The position numbers were made by a program, and so were the translations under genes. A stretch of 64,000 nucleotides of DNA from Rutidosis leptorrhynchoides (lineage: Eukaryota > Streptophyta > Magnoliopsida > Asterales > Asteraceae): assembly GCF_046630445.1 (NCBI RefSeq), contig NC_092333.1:707883001-707947000 (forward strand), given 5' to 3'. Positions 24,638 to 37,300 of this stretch are shown here, piece by piece. The notes beneath the pieces are model-generated. The model ran no database searches. It saw only the letters and a list, made by a program, of their open reading frames with translations, and was not told the DNA's origin. Within the stretch, counting starts at the first letter, position 1; each line of letters opens with the position of its first letter.

Positions 24638-27632
24638 TGTGACGACCCGTACAAAATTAACGTGTACGGGTCATCAACAACAGGATCATTACAAGGTCAA
24701 ACACTATATGCTGTTTTAAAATAAGTTTGCATTCATAAGAAAGGGTGACGTCATAACCAACGTCATAAGTTTTACAAATGAAAGTATGCTTCTATGAACA
24801 GAAGTAGTTAACATAAGTACGAGACCCGTTGGTCATTACAAATTCATTGTTTCAAAAGTAACATAGTTTGTTAATGCAAGGTAAACGTTTCATGCAGAGA
24901 CATCTCTAACAAAAGCAGCGGGAGTCTACACAGCAAGACAACTACAGTGGAAGCATCAAACCTCTAAGCACCTGAGAAAACATGCTTAAAAACATCAACA
25001 CGAATATTGGTGAGCTATAGTTTAAGTATAATAGTAATGTAAGGTAGGCCACGAGATTTCAGTATTTCAAAACAGTATGAAAAGTATATGTTCAACCGTG
25101 GGCACTTGGTAACTAACTTAACGTAATATCACCCCCTAAAAGTACACTTGGCGAGTGCGTAAGTTTACGAAGTATTAAACACCCGTTAAATGCTAGCGCT
25201 ACTAGCCCGAGTGGGGATGTCAAACCCTATGGATCCATATCTAAGATTCGCGTTCACAGGTTCAAAGACCAATGAATAAACGTTATCGAGCTAAGGGAAA
25301 AGTTTATGCCATTGTATAACCCACACATATATAAAGTTTAAGTACTCATGCCTAGTATGTAAAACGTAAAACGCACATGTATTCTCAGTTCCCAAAATAG
25401 TTAAAGTAAAAAAGAGATGCTATAACTCACAGTGAAAAGTAGTAAAGTCGGTACGAGATAAGTAAGCAAGTAGTTGGTCCGAAAGGTCTTCAACCTAAGT
25501 AAAAAGTTACTAAGTCAGTAAATCGTTCCCAAAGGTTTAAAAGTATGTAAATTAAGTCTTAAGTATCATCATCATCATCAACATAAGTAAAAAGTAAAGT
25601 AAGTTTTCAATCAAGAATAGAGTTCGAAACAAAGGCTGACTTCGTTCAGTCGTCACGACCTCTATACAAACTGAAATGAGGTGAGACCAGTGGCCATGGC
25701 TCTGTATATGATTCCCCTAATTGCTGACCAATTTCCAGAATAAAACTCGTCTTCATTTGACCGTGGCGAAGGTTTAAGTGCGAGTAGGTCAGAAATTTCA
25801 GCACAACGTTAAAAGGGCGTAGTGACTTTCGGAAGGCTATAAATCCTAAACCGTAACTCGGATTAAGACGAGGCCTAAACAGAAAATCATCTACTCGAAC
25901 CGAACTAACTGGAAATCAAATTTACAGTAGCCTAGGTAGCCTGATCTGACCCAGAAAACAATAAACAAAGTGCTCCGGTGGGTTCTTGGTGCTTGATGCT
26001 CATCACGGTTCTCATCCTTGATGCCTATAGCTTCAAGTGTACAACTCGTTGATGTGTTTGCATCATATTAACCAAGTTTTGACCATAATAACACTAGTGT
26101 ATGTCTAAGATATGTAGCACAACTCATTTAAGGGTTGTAAGTAGGTTGATGAACCAAAGTTACATCAAGATCTTAGATCCGACACATACATGAGTTCTAA
26201 TAGTAATATTAAGCTATAAACTTGAATGTAAACTAAATAAACAAGATCTTAAGTTGTAGAACTTAGATTTTAGTTAGATCTTAAAGATCCTAGACTAAAA
26301 AGTCTAGATCTAGTGTTCTTAAGTTTAACCCTAAGTTATAGAACTTGGATCTTTACTTTAATGAAACCATAAGTTATGAAACTTAGATTTTCATCTTGAA
26401 AAATGTATATATAAGCTTATAAGCTTTTGTTTTAGACAAAATTGAAAGACCATAAGCTATAAAAACTTAGATCCAACATAAGTGTATGAAGTTTTAACTA
26501 GAAAGTTAAACTTCCATGTTCTTGAACTTACAAAGTTTAAACTTTAGTTCCAAGAAAAATAAGATCAACTTTAACTAGTAATACTTGACCAAAATTAAAT
26601 AAATCACTAATTGAAATACTTACAAAATAAAGAAATAAACTAAAGTTACAAGTAACAAGTTCATGTTTGTTTCAAACTTAAGAAGATTCAATCCAAAACT
26701 TGGATCTTTAAGAATAAATCTTAAGTTTACAAAACATGAACACAAGTAAGATCTAAAAGCTTATGAGCTTTAGATCTTTATAACATCTTAAGTGTAGAAC
26801 CATAAGTTATAGAAACTTAGATCCTTGTTCTTGATTTCTCATCAAACAAAGATGGAAGAAACAAGATTCATGAAGATACAAACTATAAAGTTTGATCTTG
26901 AACAACAAACAACAAACTAGTAGAATGATGATGATAGTTTCGGTTTTCAAAAGAAAGAAAAGAAGAAAGAAAAAGATATATTGCTTACAATTTTAGAGAG
27001 AAAGTTGAGAGTAACAGTTTGGAGTAAGAAGTAGTGTAATGAGGTATGTGTAAAATGAGATGATACTAGCATATAAGTAACAAAAAAAATTGAAAATGGA
27101 ACTCCCTCCTCCCCATATGGCTGACGGTTTCTAGGCAAAAAAAGGGAAGTCAAGGTTGCTCTTTCATGTATGGGAGAGTGGTAATGCTAGGAAGAGGTAA
27201 TAAGTTAAATGCATGGAAAGTTGGTGCTTGCATGCTTGAGACATCTTTGTCTCCAACTTAACTTAATTAATCTTGTTCAAGCTTAATGAATTATTAGCAT
27301 AATGGTGGGCTTAATAGTAGTCCATTAAGTGAGGTAGGGTGGGCTTTCAAGTCCAATAATATAAGCTCATGTTCAAGTATGCAACAAATAAATAAAAAGC
27401 CCAAGTAATTAACTACTTACATTAGTTAATTAAAAATGATTAATAATAATTAATCATGTACGTAAATAATATTCTAAATATTATTCGTGAAAAGCGTGTG
27501 TCACAAAGACAAGTCGGGACATGGAAATTTAAGTACGGTAACAAGTAAAATGTATAAGCATACATTTAATAAAGCGAAAGTATTAATAATAATTATTAAT
27601 AAATATAAGTCGAAAAATCCAGGGTCGTTACA
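24638..27632 (-). repeat. Element B 5' LTR
   Basis: The LTR is about 3.0 kb; in plus-strand reading it begins TGTGACGACCCG and ends AGGGTCGTTACA, TG...CA. The left edge is set by the primer site. The right edge is set by comparison with the ends of other LTRs here. The section 26240-26830 contains about five degenerate copies of CATAAGTTATAGAAACTTAGATC. No gene was seen. Confidence 0.82.
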
Positions 27633-28127
27633 ATTTGGTCGTGAGAGAATGGTGAATTACTATAAGGTTCTATATCTAGAGGTTTGTCATGAAGTTGGAC
27701 GGGTAAAAGTGTCATTATGCACTCATGTGAATATATATGACGATTGTGTGTAAGTGTGATACTTGTTTATTGTTGATGTAAATTATCGTTATTGTTTGTT
27801 ATTAACCATGTACTCACTAAGCAATATAGATTATCTGTTTAATTGGTGTTGTGCGTTAGGTGCCAGTGGTCAAAGATTATTCAAGGGGTCAAGCAAGGGG
27901 CCAAGGATTAGCTCGGGAGCTCTAAGCGTGTCGATGGTTAAAGATTATTCGAGAGGGAAAGAAAAGGGTCAAGGACTAGCTCGAGAGCTCTAAGTGTAAG
28001 CAAGTCCTCTTAGCTTTCACTACCACGTAGATGACGCATTCAGGTATTCATGGTTATGTTGTCGTTTTTTTATTAAATGGGGTGGAACTTGAAAATTTAA
28101 GGTGTTTGAAAATTTAAGGGTGTGACA
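27633..28127 (+). repeat. Probable 3' fragment of an older LTR (H) into which B inserted
   Basis: The sequence begins abruptly at the edge of element B's LTR and ends AAGGGTGTGACA, like a plus-strand LTR end. It includes a near-duplicate pair of TTAAAGATTATTC/GGTCAAGGACTAGCTCGAGAGC phrases (27875-27990). No partner LTR is in the window, so the assignment is tentative. Confidence 0.35.
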
Positions 28128-28761
28128 ACAAGTCAATAAAACTTTTATTGTATATAGATAATATATTATTGCGATAACAATATTAATTTTTAATTTTTAT
28201 ACACACTATTTTCATCATTTTGGCTACATCTCACCTTCCCCATGCACCACACATGTGGTATTGAATTTTGTTGTTCTTGTTGTTGTTGTTGTTGTTATAT
28301 TTTCATCATCTGTGGCAAAACTTGAATATGGGTTTTAGGGGGCGAAAATTATACTTAGTATATATCTTTTTATACATTATTCGATTAAAATATCAATCCT
28401 TATTGTAGATAATCTAAACGAATTTACTGAACTTCATGACACTTATTAAGTTTAAAATTAACTTTAGATGAAAAATGATTGAGATAACGAAACAGATAAG
28501 TAGCTTGTTGATAAATGCAAATTGTGGGAGCCTTTACCATTTTCATATCTCTTTCACACGAAATCCAATTTAATTGATTTAAAAACTTAAATGTTCGTAA
28601 CTTAAAAGGCTACAACATCCATTACTTACTCAAAATTTAGTGAGTGTAGTTGCTCCTATCTACCCTTGATAAAATCCGCATTTGTTCGTCATTAGTCATT
28701 ACACTACATTATATTAAACATTAAATATGAAAATATAATATAAAACTAAAAATTGTTTATT
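28128..28761. other. Intergenic stretch without a recognisable feature
   Basis: AT-rich sequence with a short (TTG)n run near 28270-28300. No coding frame of interest, RNA gene or terminal repeats were seen. Confidence 0.6.
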
Positions 28762-28766
28762 TAACA

Positions 28767-30826
28767 TGTCACGACCCTACTTTTTCCGTTATCTTTTGTC
28801 GTTTATTATTTAACGTCTGTTAATTGGTATTCCTGCCACGTCATTTCTATGACCTATATTATTATTTTTGTAATAATATATTAATTATTATGTGTTATGT
28901 GAATATTTGTATTCTTATTTAAAGTTGTACGTTTCTACGTGTCGTGGATTGTTTTCAGGCGAATCTTTTTGGTTTTCAAACTAACGGTCAAACTTTTGGG
29001 ATTTTTAAATCCAAACTATTTTAAATATGATATTTTGATATCATATGTTTAGATATAGTGTTTATATATTTTATTTGTCGCGTATATGTTATCTCTCCGA
29101 AGAATTAATCGCGTGGTAGCGTTTTCGCGTTTCGGGCTTCGATCGGGCGTTCGAGCCACAAGTAAGCTATCAAATAACAAAATTGGGCCATGGGGCCCAC
29201 CCACTTACACCCATTCGGCCGAACACTCCCAAGGGGAGGGAGTGTTGGCTCATTTGCTTCCCACATTTGCAATTTCATTTCATTTTTCATCTAAACCTAG
29301 TTTCTATTTTCTCTCATCCCTCTCCCTTTTTCTCCCTTTTGGCCGTCACCTACTACCACCATCATCATCATCATCATCATCATCATTTGATCATCAAAAC
29401 TTGCTTGGATCATTCAATTGTTTACGTAATCGGGTTGCTCTCATCATTCTTTACGCGTTCATATCTCTTGATTCTCGATTAGGGTATAAACCCTAACCCT
29501 AGCTTTTTGATTTTTATTTAATTTTTCTATTTTGATGATTATTATGATAGTATAGTACTTGTGGATTGTTGGATTAATGATTGTATGCATAGAATTACTC
29601 ATTATTACATGTTTTCGGTTTGTTTGATTTTGGACAGCGGACTAATTGATCATTTCAGTACACTTAACTGATGTTTTTGATAAATTAAAGTGTTTATATG
29701 TATTCCTCTCATCAAGACATTGATTTTAGACTCTGGATTCATGTTATTTCGATTCCCGAAACTTAAGTTATGCATAAAATGGTGTTTTCATGGAATTAAA
29801 ATATAAAAACGAATGTGTTCAGTTTTTTTTCTAATTTGGGACCATTTTTGGAGTCTCTAGGGTGTACTAGTATGTTAGGATTGATGATTGGATGAACATT
29901 CATGTTCGGGTCATCGAAATCCGAGCCACGGATCACCCGGTATGACTAAAACAAGATTTGGAACGGATTAAAGTTCCAAGTTGATTTATGGCTGTTGGTC
30001 ACGACTTAAGGACTATTTTTGGGGTGTTCTTGAGTACACTAATGTGTCGTGTGGTTTGGATAGGCGAAGATATATATAAGACTCGCCGAAAACTGACACC
30101 CGGGGCTCAAGTTATGACCCGATGAACTTTTAATTAAAACTTATGGTTATAAAATGGAAATTATGATATAAATAATGATCTTTATTATTATTAAATTACT
30201 TATGATATAAAAGTAATTATTTTAATTTAAGACTTATGATATATATATATTTATTATATCATTTATTAATTACATTATGATTTAATTAAACATTTAATTA
30301 AACTTATGATTAATAATACTTTTATTATTAATGAAAAATACTTATGATAAGTATTAAACTTATGATATGAGATTACCATATTAATACTTATAATAAAGAT
30401 TAATTAATTATTTAATTATTATAAGGCTTAGTTATTATTTAATTATAATTTAATTATTAAATACTTACGGTTTAATAATTATAATTAAATACTTATGATA
30501 TGATTAATAATTCATTATTAATTAATAATACTTATGATATGATTTAAAATTTATTATTAATTAATAATACTTATGTTATGATTAATATTTAATTGATTAA
30601 TTAAATACTTATGTTGTATTAATTATATCAATTTAAACTTATGTTAACTTTAATAATCCATTTTAATTTCATTAAACTTATGTTATGACATAATTATACA
30701 TTTATGACTTTAAATAACATTATAACTTATATTATTAATATAATATACACTTTAAAATTCAATGTTGACTATGTTTGACCAAGGTTGACTTTTGAGTTGA
30801 CTTTAGTTGACTTTGACTTTCAGTTG
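28767..30826 (+). repeat. Solo LTR F, first piece
   Basis: It includes a CT-rich stretch with a short (CAT)n run (29355-29387) after TTTTTCTCCC, which looks like a transcript leader, and a 600-bp AT-rich block (30130-30760) made of degenerate ACTTATGATATGATTAATA-like units. Two short GTTGACTTT repeats precede the insertion point of element D at 30822-30826. Confidence 0.8.
30130..30760. repeat. Degenerate AT-rich quasi-repeat in solo LTR F
   Basis: More than ten irregular copies of ACTTATGATATGATTAATA-like words separated by variable TAAT runs. It is not a clean tandem repeat and probably arose by slippage. Confidence 0.7.
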
Positions 30827-31545
30827 TGTGATGACCCGAAAATTTTTGACCAAATTTAAACTTAATCTTTAATGTTTCCGACACGATAAGCAAAGTCTAT
30901 GAAGTTGAATCTCAAAATTTTGAACTATTCAATTACCCTTCGATTGTTTTCAATGATTCGCAAACCATTATATGTAAATAGATACATATATATACTATAA
31001 CTTGAAAACGTAACAACATTTTAATTGTTTAATACCGTACATTAAACTTATTGGTTTAAATATTTATTTGAATATATATGATAAGTTGGAATATTAATTG
31101 TATGAATAAATTGTGACGTATATTTAAAACGTGTTTATGAATGTTGAAAATATATATTAACTTGGTCATAAAACGATTTGTTATTATATATCAACAAATA
31201 GCGAGACAATGATTTATAGAAGTAAATGACCAAAACACTCGAAAGTTTAAGATACACTTTAAATGATATAGTTTATTGATAATTTAAGACTATATTTTGA
31301 CAAAGGTACGAGTCACAAAACGTAAATTGCGAGTTTTCTAAGCGTACGAAAATGCGTTCGAGAAACTGGAACCGGGACATAAGTCGAGTGACAACGTACG
31401 AGTCATCGGAACGAAAATTACAAGTCAACTATGCATGTGAATTTAATATAATATATAATTAATTATATAAATTAAATATATTATATATATTATATAAAAT
31501 TATGTCGACAAACAAAAAGTTAAAAGTTTGTGAGCTGGATCAGAG

Positions 31546-31594
31546 GGCCATGCGATCGCATGGCCTTGAAGCACAAATCTCATGCGATCGCATG
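31546..31594. promoter_or_regulatory. Paired CATGCGATCGCATG palindromes upstream of the LTR TATA box (D, 5' LTR)
   Basis: Two perfect palindromes sharing the core CATGCGATCGCATG, at 31546-31565 (20 bp, ends GGC/GCC) and 31581-31594, lie about 25-70 bp upstream of TATAAA (31618-31623). The pair recurs in the other LTRs of D and E. The placement is that of a proximal promoter element. Confidence 0.65.
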
Positions 31595-31617
31595 GGGTAC
31601 TTTTTCAGAAAAGGTTC

Positions 31618-31623
31618 TATAAA
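31618..31623 (+). promoter_or_regulatory. Putative LTR TATA box (element D)
   Basis: TCTATAAATTGC lies downstream of the palindrome pair and about 25 bp upstream of a pyrimidine-rich CACACTTCTTTCTC start-like region. Conserved in both LTRs of D and of E. Confidence 0.6.
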
Positions 31624-31674
31624 TTGCTCAGTTTTCACACTTCTTTCTCTAAATTATATATTACTCCGTATTTA

Positions 31675-31731
<57 letters not shown>

Positions 31732-33521
31732 GATTAATATTATTATTAATCTTATTATTATTAATATTATTAATTAGTATTATACATAAAATACTACGAC
31801 GAGGTTATGAGCGTGTCACTTTCAAAAATGGGTTTTTGAGCGGGATAAAGTTAAGGAAATTATGGGTTATAGCTATGGAGGTTATGGGTAATGTTCATGG
31901 GTATTATTTACAAGTTAAACCTACTGTTATCATCTATGTTGCGTCTACGTACTTTTCTGCAATATTGAATCACAATATTGATACGTAAGCATTTATATTT
32001 TATCTTTTATACATTAATTGTGTATCCATGTCTAGTGCTCGAGTATATATATTTATACATGTTTGTATGCTAAATTTCGTCGTTAAACAGTTTATAATGA
32101 ATCACGAATTAAATACATATATTACTAGTAAAAGGTATATGATATACATGTTTTCGGAAAGCTGGCGAAAAATCAATAACTTTTCATTTAGACACCGAAT
32201 AGTTTCGATGAACGGATTAAAAGATATGATCAACTGAATTATGATTGACGTTAATTGAAATTGCTTCTGAATCTGCAATTAAGATTTAAACAACTTGTTT
32301 ACGAGATTGATAAAGTGAACTTTTAAATATTACCAACCGAGTAAATGACTCCTTATATAAGGTATGTCTCGTTTTGTTGAACTATTGTCAAAATTGACTT
32401 TTTGAAACGACTTTGGATAACTTTTGTATGTCAATCTCGAGCATTAGGATTATGATACACTATGACCTGACCTAGCTTGATAGACATTTATTGACCAACA
32501 TATGTTCTCTAGGTTGAGATCTACGGTTATTTGGTAATCCGAGTTTCAGTCACATTTTGGTGAACGACTTTATATGCTGCTAAGGTGAGTTTCATATGAT
32601 CTCTTTTACTCTCTACATTTTTGGGCTGAGAATACATGCAAATACTTTATAAACTGATTTACAATATTTATATGCGTGAGTTTCATTTGCTCCCTTTTTA
32701 ATTGCTTTTGCAATCTATATTTTTGGGCTGAGAATACATGCAATTTATTTTAAAACGCAATGGATACAAGTACATACTAAATTCTACACTGAGTTTGAAC
32801 CGAAAATCCCTTAGCTTTGGTAACTAGTAGCTGCCAGTACATAGGATATGGACTGGTGGGCGCGAATAACAGTATATGGATCCATAGGGCTTGACATCCC
32901 CGTCCGAGCTAGAGCGCTAGCCTTTTAACGGACGTGTGTTATTTGAGTTTAGGACACGTTGGTTTGCGTGTATTAAAACGAATGGGGCATTTATCATTAT
33001 AACGTTAAAGCTTAGTTACCAGGGTGCTCTGTTATGTAGAATCTATTGATAAACGTTTCTGGATGAAACAAATGAAATCTTGTGATCCACCTTTATATAC
33101 AGATTATGCGAAACACTAAAACTATGAACTCACCAACCTTTGTGTTGACACTTGTTAGCATATTTATTCTCAGGTTCCCTAGAAGTCTTCCGCTGTTTGC
33201 TTATATGATAGACAGGCTATGTGCATGGAGTCTTACATGGCATATTTTTCAAGAAAACGTTGCATTCACCAAATCATCACCATGTATCTTATTTTGACTG
33301 CATTGTCAACGAAAGTACTGTTGTAAACTATTATTTACGATGATTGTCTATATGTAGAAATCATCAGATGTCGAAAACCTTTGATTTAAATATTCATATA
33401 TGGTTTGCCTTTTCAAAAGAATGCAATGTTTATAAAACGTATCATATAGAGGTTAAATACCTCGCAATGAAATCGATGAATGACATGTTCGTCCATATGG
33501 ATTTGGAGCGATCGTCACAGT

Positions 33522-33533
33522 TGGTATCAGAGC
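33522..33533 (+). other. Element D primer binding site (initiator tRNA-Met type)
   Basis: TGGTATCAGAGC two bases after the 5' LTR end at 33519. Confidence 0.93.
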
Positions 33534-33902
33534 GTTGGTCCTAGCGAACCAGGTCTTGCATGAGTGTGTCTAATTGATAGTTGTTAGGATGCATTAGTAA
33601 GTCTGGACTTCGACCGTGTGTGCATGTCAAAAGTTTTGCTTATCATTTCTTGTCAAAAATTACATGCTTATCATTCCTAGTCTAGACACGTTTTACTGCA
33701 TTGATTGCATGAATAGTGTATAGACAAAATTCATATCTTAGCGTATCTGTTACTGTAAACTTTTCCTGACATCTTCCAAAAATTTCTCCGTGATTTATGG
33801 AATTTGGTATTATATATACATATGTAAATTATGTATTGAAGAATACCAAACTAAATTCTATAATCTAATTCATATCAAAAATCATCTCCCTAATTATACA
33901 AG

Positions 33903-34349
33903 ATGGATCCCGTATCTAGTTCAAATTCCTTAAATTCCGACAGCTATTCCGATATGGATATTCACATGAACTCCGAAGACAGTGTAACCGGAATGGATCA
34001 ACCAATTAGCCATCATCTATTCTGGATGAATTGGGGATGGGTTTGTAGCTTACTTAGTCATTGGAGACAAGAAGAAGGCGATCCCTTCCATCCACCACAT
34101 TGCCCTCTTGGCGAAGAACCTGAAGCACTTACCGGCGAACCTATCCGTAATACCATTTTCTCTCTCATTTCCAGAGTATCTAGTCATGATTATATACTAT
34201 CTCACATTCTAAATCTTATTCGTCCGCTCGTCCGAACCACCGATCATCCCGGTATAATAGAAGAAGTCAACGAGCTTCGTGCTCGGGTAGTGGCTTTGGA
34301 GAATATGGTGCGAAGGTTACAAACACCAGCAGCAGCACCAGCAGCATAA
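33903..34349 (+). CDS. Element D leader ORF, 148 residues with C-terminal coiled coil
   Basis: I do not recognise a named family. The frame is open, with ATG in AAGATGG context, 370 bp past the primer site. The N-terminus is Ser/Asn/Asp-rich. NSEDSVTGMDQPI (about 22-34) is followed by an aromatic stretch with WMNWGWV, an EEGDPFHPP segment, LTGEPIRNT (about 79-87) and a C-terminal heptad-rich helix (EVNELRARVVALENMV, about 120-135) ending in an Ala/Pro tail. Element E's copy differs at four residues, and element C carries a shorter relative. No zinc knuckle, protease or RT motif is present. It may be a gag-like or leader protein; the coiled coil suggests self-association. The function is unknown. 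Confidence 0.65.
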   Translation: MDPVSSSNSLNSDSYSDMDIHMNSEDSVTGMDQPISHHLFWMNWGWVCSLLSHWRQEEGDPFHPPHCPLGEEPEALTGEPIRNTIFSLISRVSSHDYILSHILNLIRPLVRTTDHPGIIEEVNELRARVVALENMVRRLQTPAAAPAA

Positions 34350-37300
34350 CCAGTACCACCATCATCAACAACAACAGTACCATTACCACCATCAACAACC
34401 ACATCCGCATCCCACACCTCAATATCACATCTAAAAACTGTACTTCAGATATCAACATCATACGCACCGTAGATACCAAGGAGTGCCAACAACAATAAAT
34501 GATGAAGTACTGATTCATAACTTCATCGAAGAAATATTCTACGGTGATTATGTAATCTCTAAAATCTTAGAGATTATTTATCTCAGTTCTAACCATAAAT
34601 CAGATAAATAGAAGGAAGAATAGAAACCCTGACAAGAATGATGCGTAAGGTACAAGCTAGACTTATTTTACCAACAGCATCAATAGTACCCTTAGTCTCA
34701 CCAGCACAGTTAGTGCTGTCAACATGATTAGAATCATCAGCACCTCTAACATCACAAGCTCCGCCAGTTCAAGAAAGCACCGTGGATATTATTAAAAGTC
34801 AACAACGCGTATATTTGTATCAACGAGTTATGAAATATTAACTCATTCCCTCTGAAGAATTTATATGTATATCTTATATATATAAATTTTAAAACCATCG
34901 TAAATCTTTTCGTACTAAGAAATTCTGTATGAATTGAAAAAGGGTAAATATTACTCGGTTAAATTCATATTATTAATATGCTATGATGTACATCCTTCGT
35001 TAACAACTTAACCTTCGTTAACTACAATCTCTGTTTCAACTTAATGAATTCCATTTCATAATAAACCAAGTGTATTATTCAATTACATAATTGATTTTAC
35101 ATTTTCATTTTCGATGTACTCGAAACTTTCTAGAAAACATCATCTGTGCCTTGTAAGGTTCACAAAGATTCCACAAGCATCAACATCCTTCACCGAAAAA
35201 TAAGAATAAATAATGAAGTATCGATTACATTAGCGAAATACTCCGCAAAGATTATGTAATCTTTAATGTTTTAGTGATTAATCATTTCTAAGTCAAGCCG
35301 AAAATCAAATGAGCTTAATATGATATTAACTCATTAACTCTGTATTACATCTGAAGAAAATATACATACATATATTTTCATAAGGACGGTAATAAAAGTT
35401 CGTTTGTACAAAGTATTAATTGTGAAATCTTTAACGGGTAGGTAATACTCGGGAAATATATAAGTTCACAATTAATATGTTACACTGTACATTCTTCAAC
35501 TTTGATTCAAAAATTATTAACAATGCTCATAACGATATACAATCGTTTTCATATAAATTCAATTACATATTCTGATATTGACGGATCAGAATCCAAGTCA
35601 TAACTCTGAATCGGTGACATCATTCTTAGATCTCTACATCTTTCAAAGCTATACTTTGACTTCAAAACTGTGCAAGATCCTTTAATGTTGTTAATACCGA
35701 AAATAATCTTGAAATTCTTTTCAAGATATCAATTTTCATCACACTTCCAACCAGTCAACTTCGACTTTTCAGATTAACTTTATTGTAACCTTGACATATA
35801 CGTTCTTGTTACAAGGGAACCTTTCATGTCCCACCACATTAGCAGTAAATTTACCAACAACTTCATTGATCCTTGACCTTCCGAAAAATCCTTATACTCA
35901 TTGAAACCCTATCATGTACTCATCTACATCTTCTAACGATAATTGTCATACCAACTACCGGGAATTAGCAATCAGTATTTCGAATTTCGCAGCAATTCTA
36001 TGCCAACAGTTATATATAAACATATAATGTCTATCTCCTAGACTTATTTACTCCGAATGTGAAGTTTCTGAAAAACACCTTAAACTACGAACTAGTTCTC
36101 GAAATCTTGAAAAATGCTGATGAAGCAGCAAAAACTGTAAACGACCTTAACAGTAAAAAGTTTGATGATAAAGGATAGTGTGCTGGCAAATCTCAGAAAA
36201 AGAGAAAGTTTAGAACTGGAAAACGGATTGAGCAAAGTATGAAAGAGGCTATGGATAAATCCCAAGGACGAATCCTGTCTTCAAAGAATCCAAATGATTC
36301 AGTATCTGCTGAAGCCATTAACGAATACCTTGCTTCCGAATCTAAACCCTTGCGGACAATATTCTTCATCATCCTCTGATATTAGAAATTCTAAGATATC
36401 ATCGTATCTTTCATTATAAATATCCTCCATATTTATAGAGATAATTCCATAATCATTCTTATCGAAAATCAATTTTCTCCTTACGATATCTGTGTTACAC
36501 CATAAAAGAAACTATTTTAGTTTCTAAATTCTGAAACTTTCAAGTTTAAAATATAAATGTTTTGAAGTAATGTTAGGAATTGAAGCATGAGTTAGTATAA
36601 TATAATGACACTTGATCAACGTGATTATATTACAGTAAGTCATGCTGAGTTTCAAATGGAACGTGATAAAGGTTCACAGATCATACCCTCATCATGAACC
36701 ATGTTACATAACTCTTTCATTCTATATAATCTCTAAAAATATCAAGAAAATATTTTCTTAATGATTCGGTCTTTTTTGAGGTATTCTGGTAATTTGACAA
36801 GTCAGATTGTGCTATTACCATTTCTTTCTTAGAACATTAGTTATGTTCATCTGAAACTTCATACCTACGAATTCTGGACCATTATCCGCTTGACTTAAGG
36901 TCGGGAAGAGAAAACGAAAGCATGAAGCTCCGAAATATAATAGAAAATATAAAGCCCGATAACAACCTCGAAATTACAAACCGTGTATATCAATGCGTAT
37001 AGCAATATAAAGACACGGGAGAATGAAAAACACTATAACCCCAAGGTAATAGTAGAAGAAAATAACTTCCTCTGGTGGCAGATGAAAAAGAAGAATGAAG
37101 GATACGATAGCCAGGAAAATATCAAGAATCAGAACTGGATTAAGCATTTTCACAATCTATTGGGATGTATGAAATAAGAAAGAAGATTATAGGAGTGTTG
37201 AAAATAAATGAAATGGAAGAGGTCAATTTATAGCGAAATATCAGACATAGCAATCGAGGCAGATACGCATTTAATCAAAGAAAATCTTAATTTCCGCAAA

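Larger units (their letters stand above)
30827..33519 (+). repeat. Element D 5' LTR
   Basis: 2693 bp, TGTGATGACCCG...GATCGTCACA. It includes the palindrome pair (31546-31594), a TATA box (31618-31623) and an (ATT)n run (about 31676-31730). Downstream is a repeated phrase ending TTTTTGGGCTGAGAATACATGCAA (at about 32620 and 32700). Confidence 0.92.

Noticed and set aside
29086-29496. A 136-codon frame with a poly-Ser and poly-His-type run
   Set aside because: It lies in solo LTR F over a CAT/TCA repeat, with no family resemblance and no splice context.
31551-31594. GCGATCGC octamers as a sign of cyanobacterial (HIP1-rich) contamination
   Set aside because: They sit at the same place in four LTRs of plant retroelements bounded by target duplications; nothing bacterial surrounds them.
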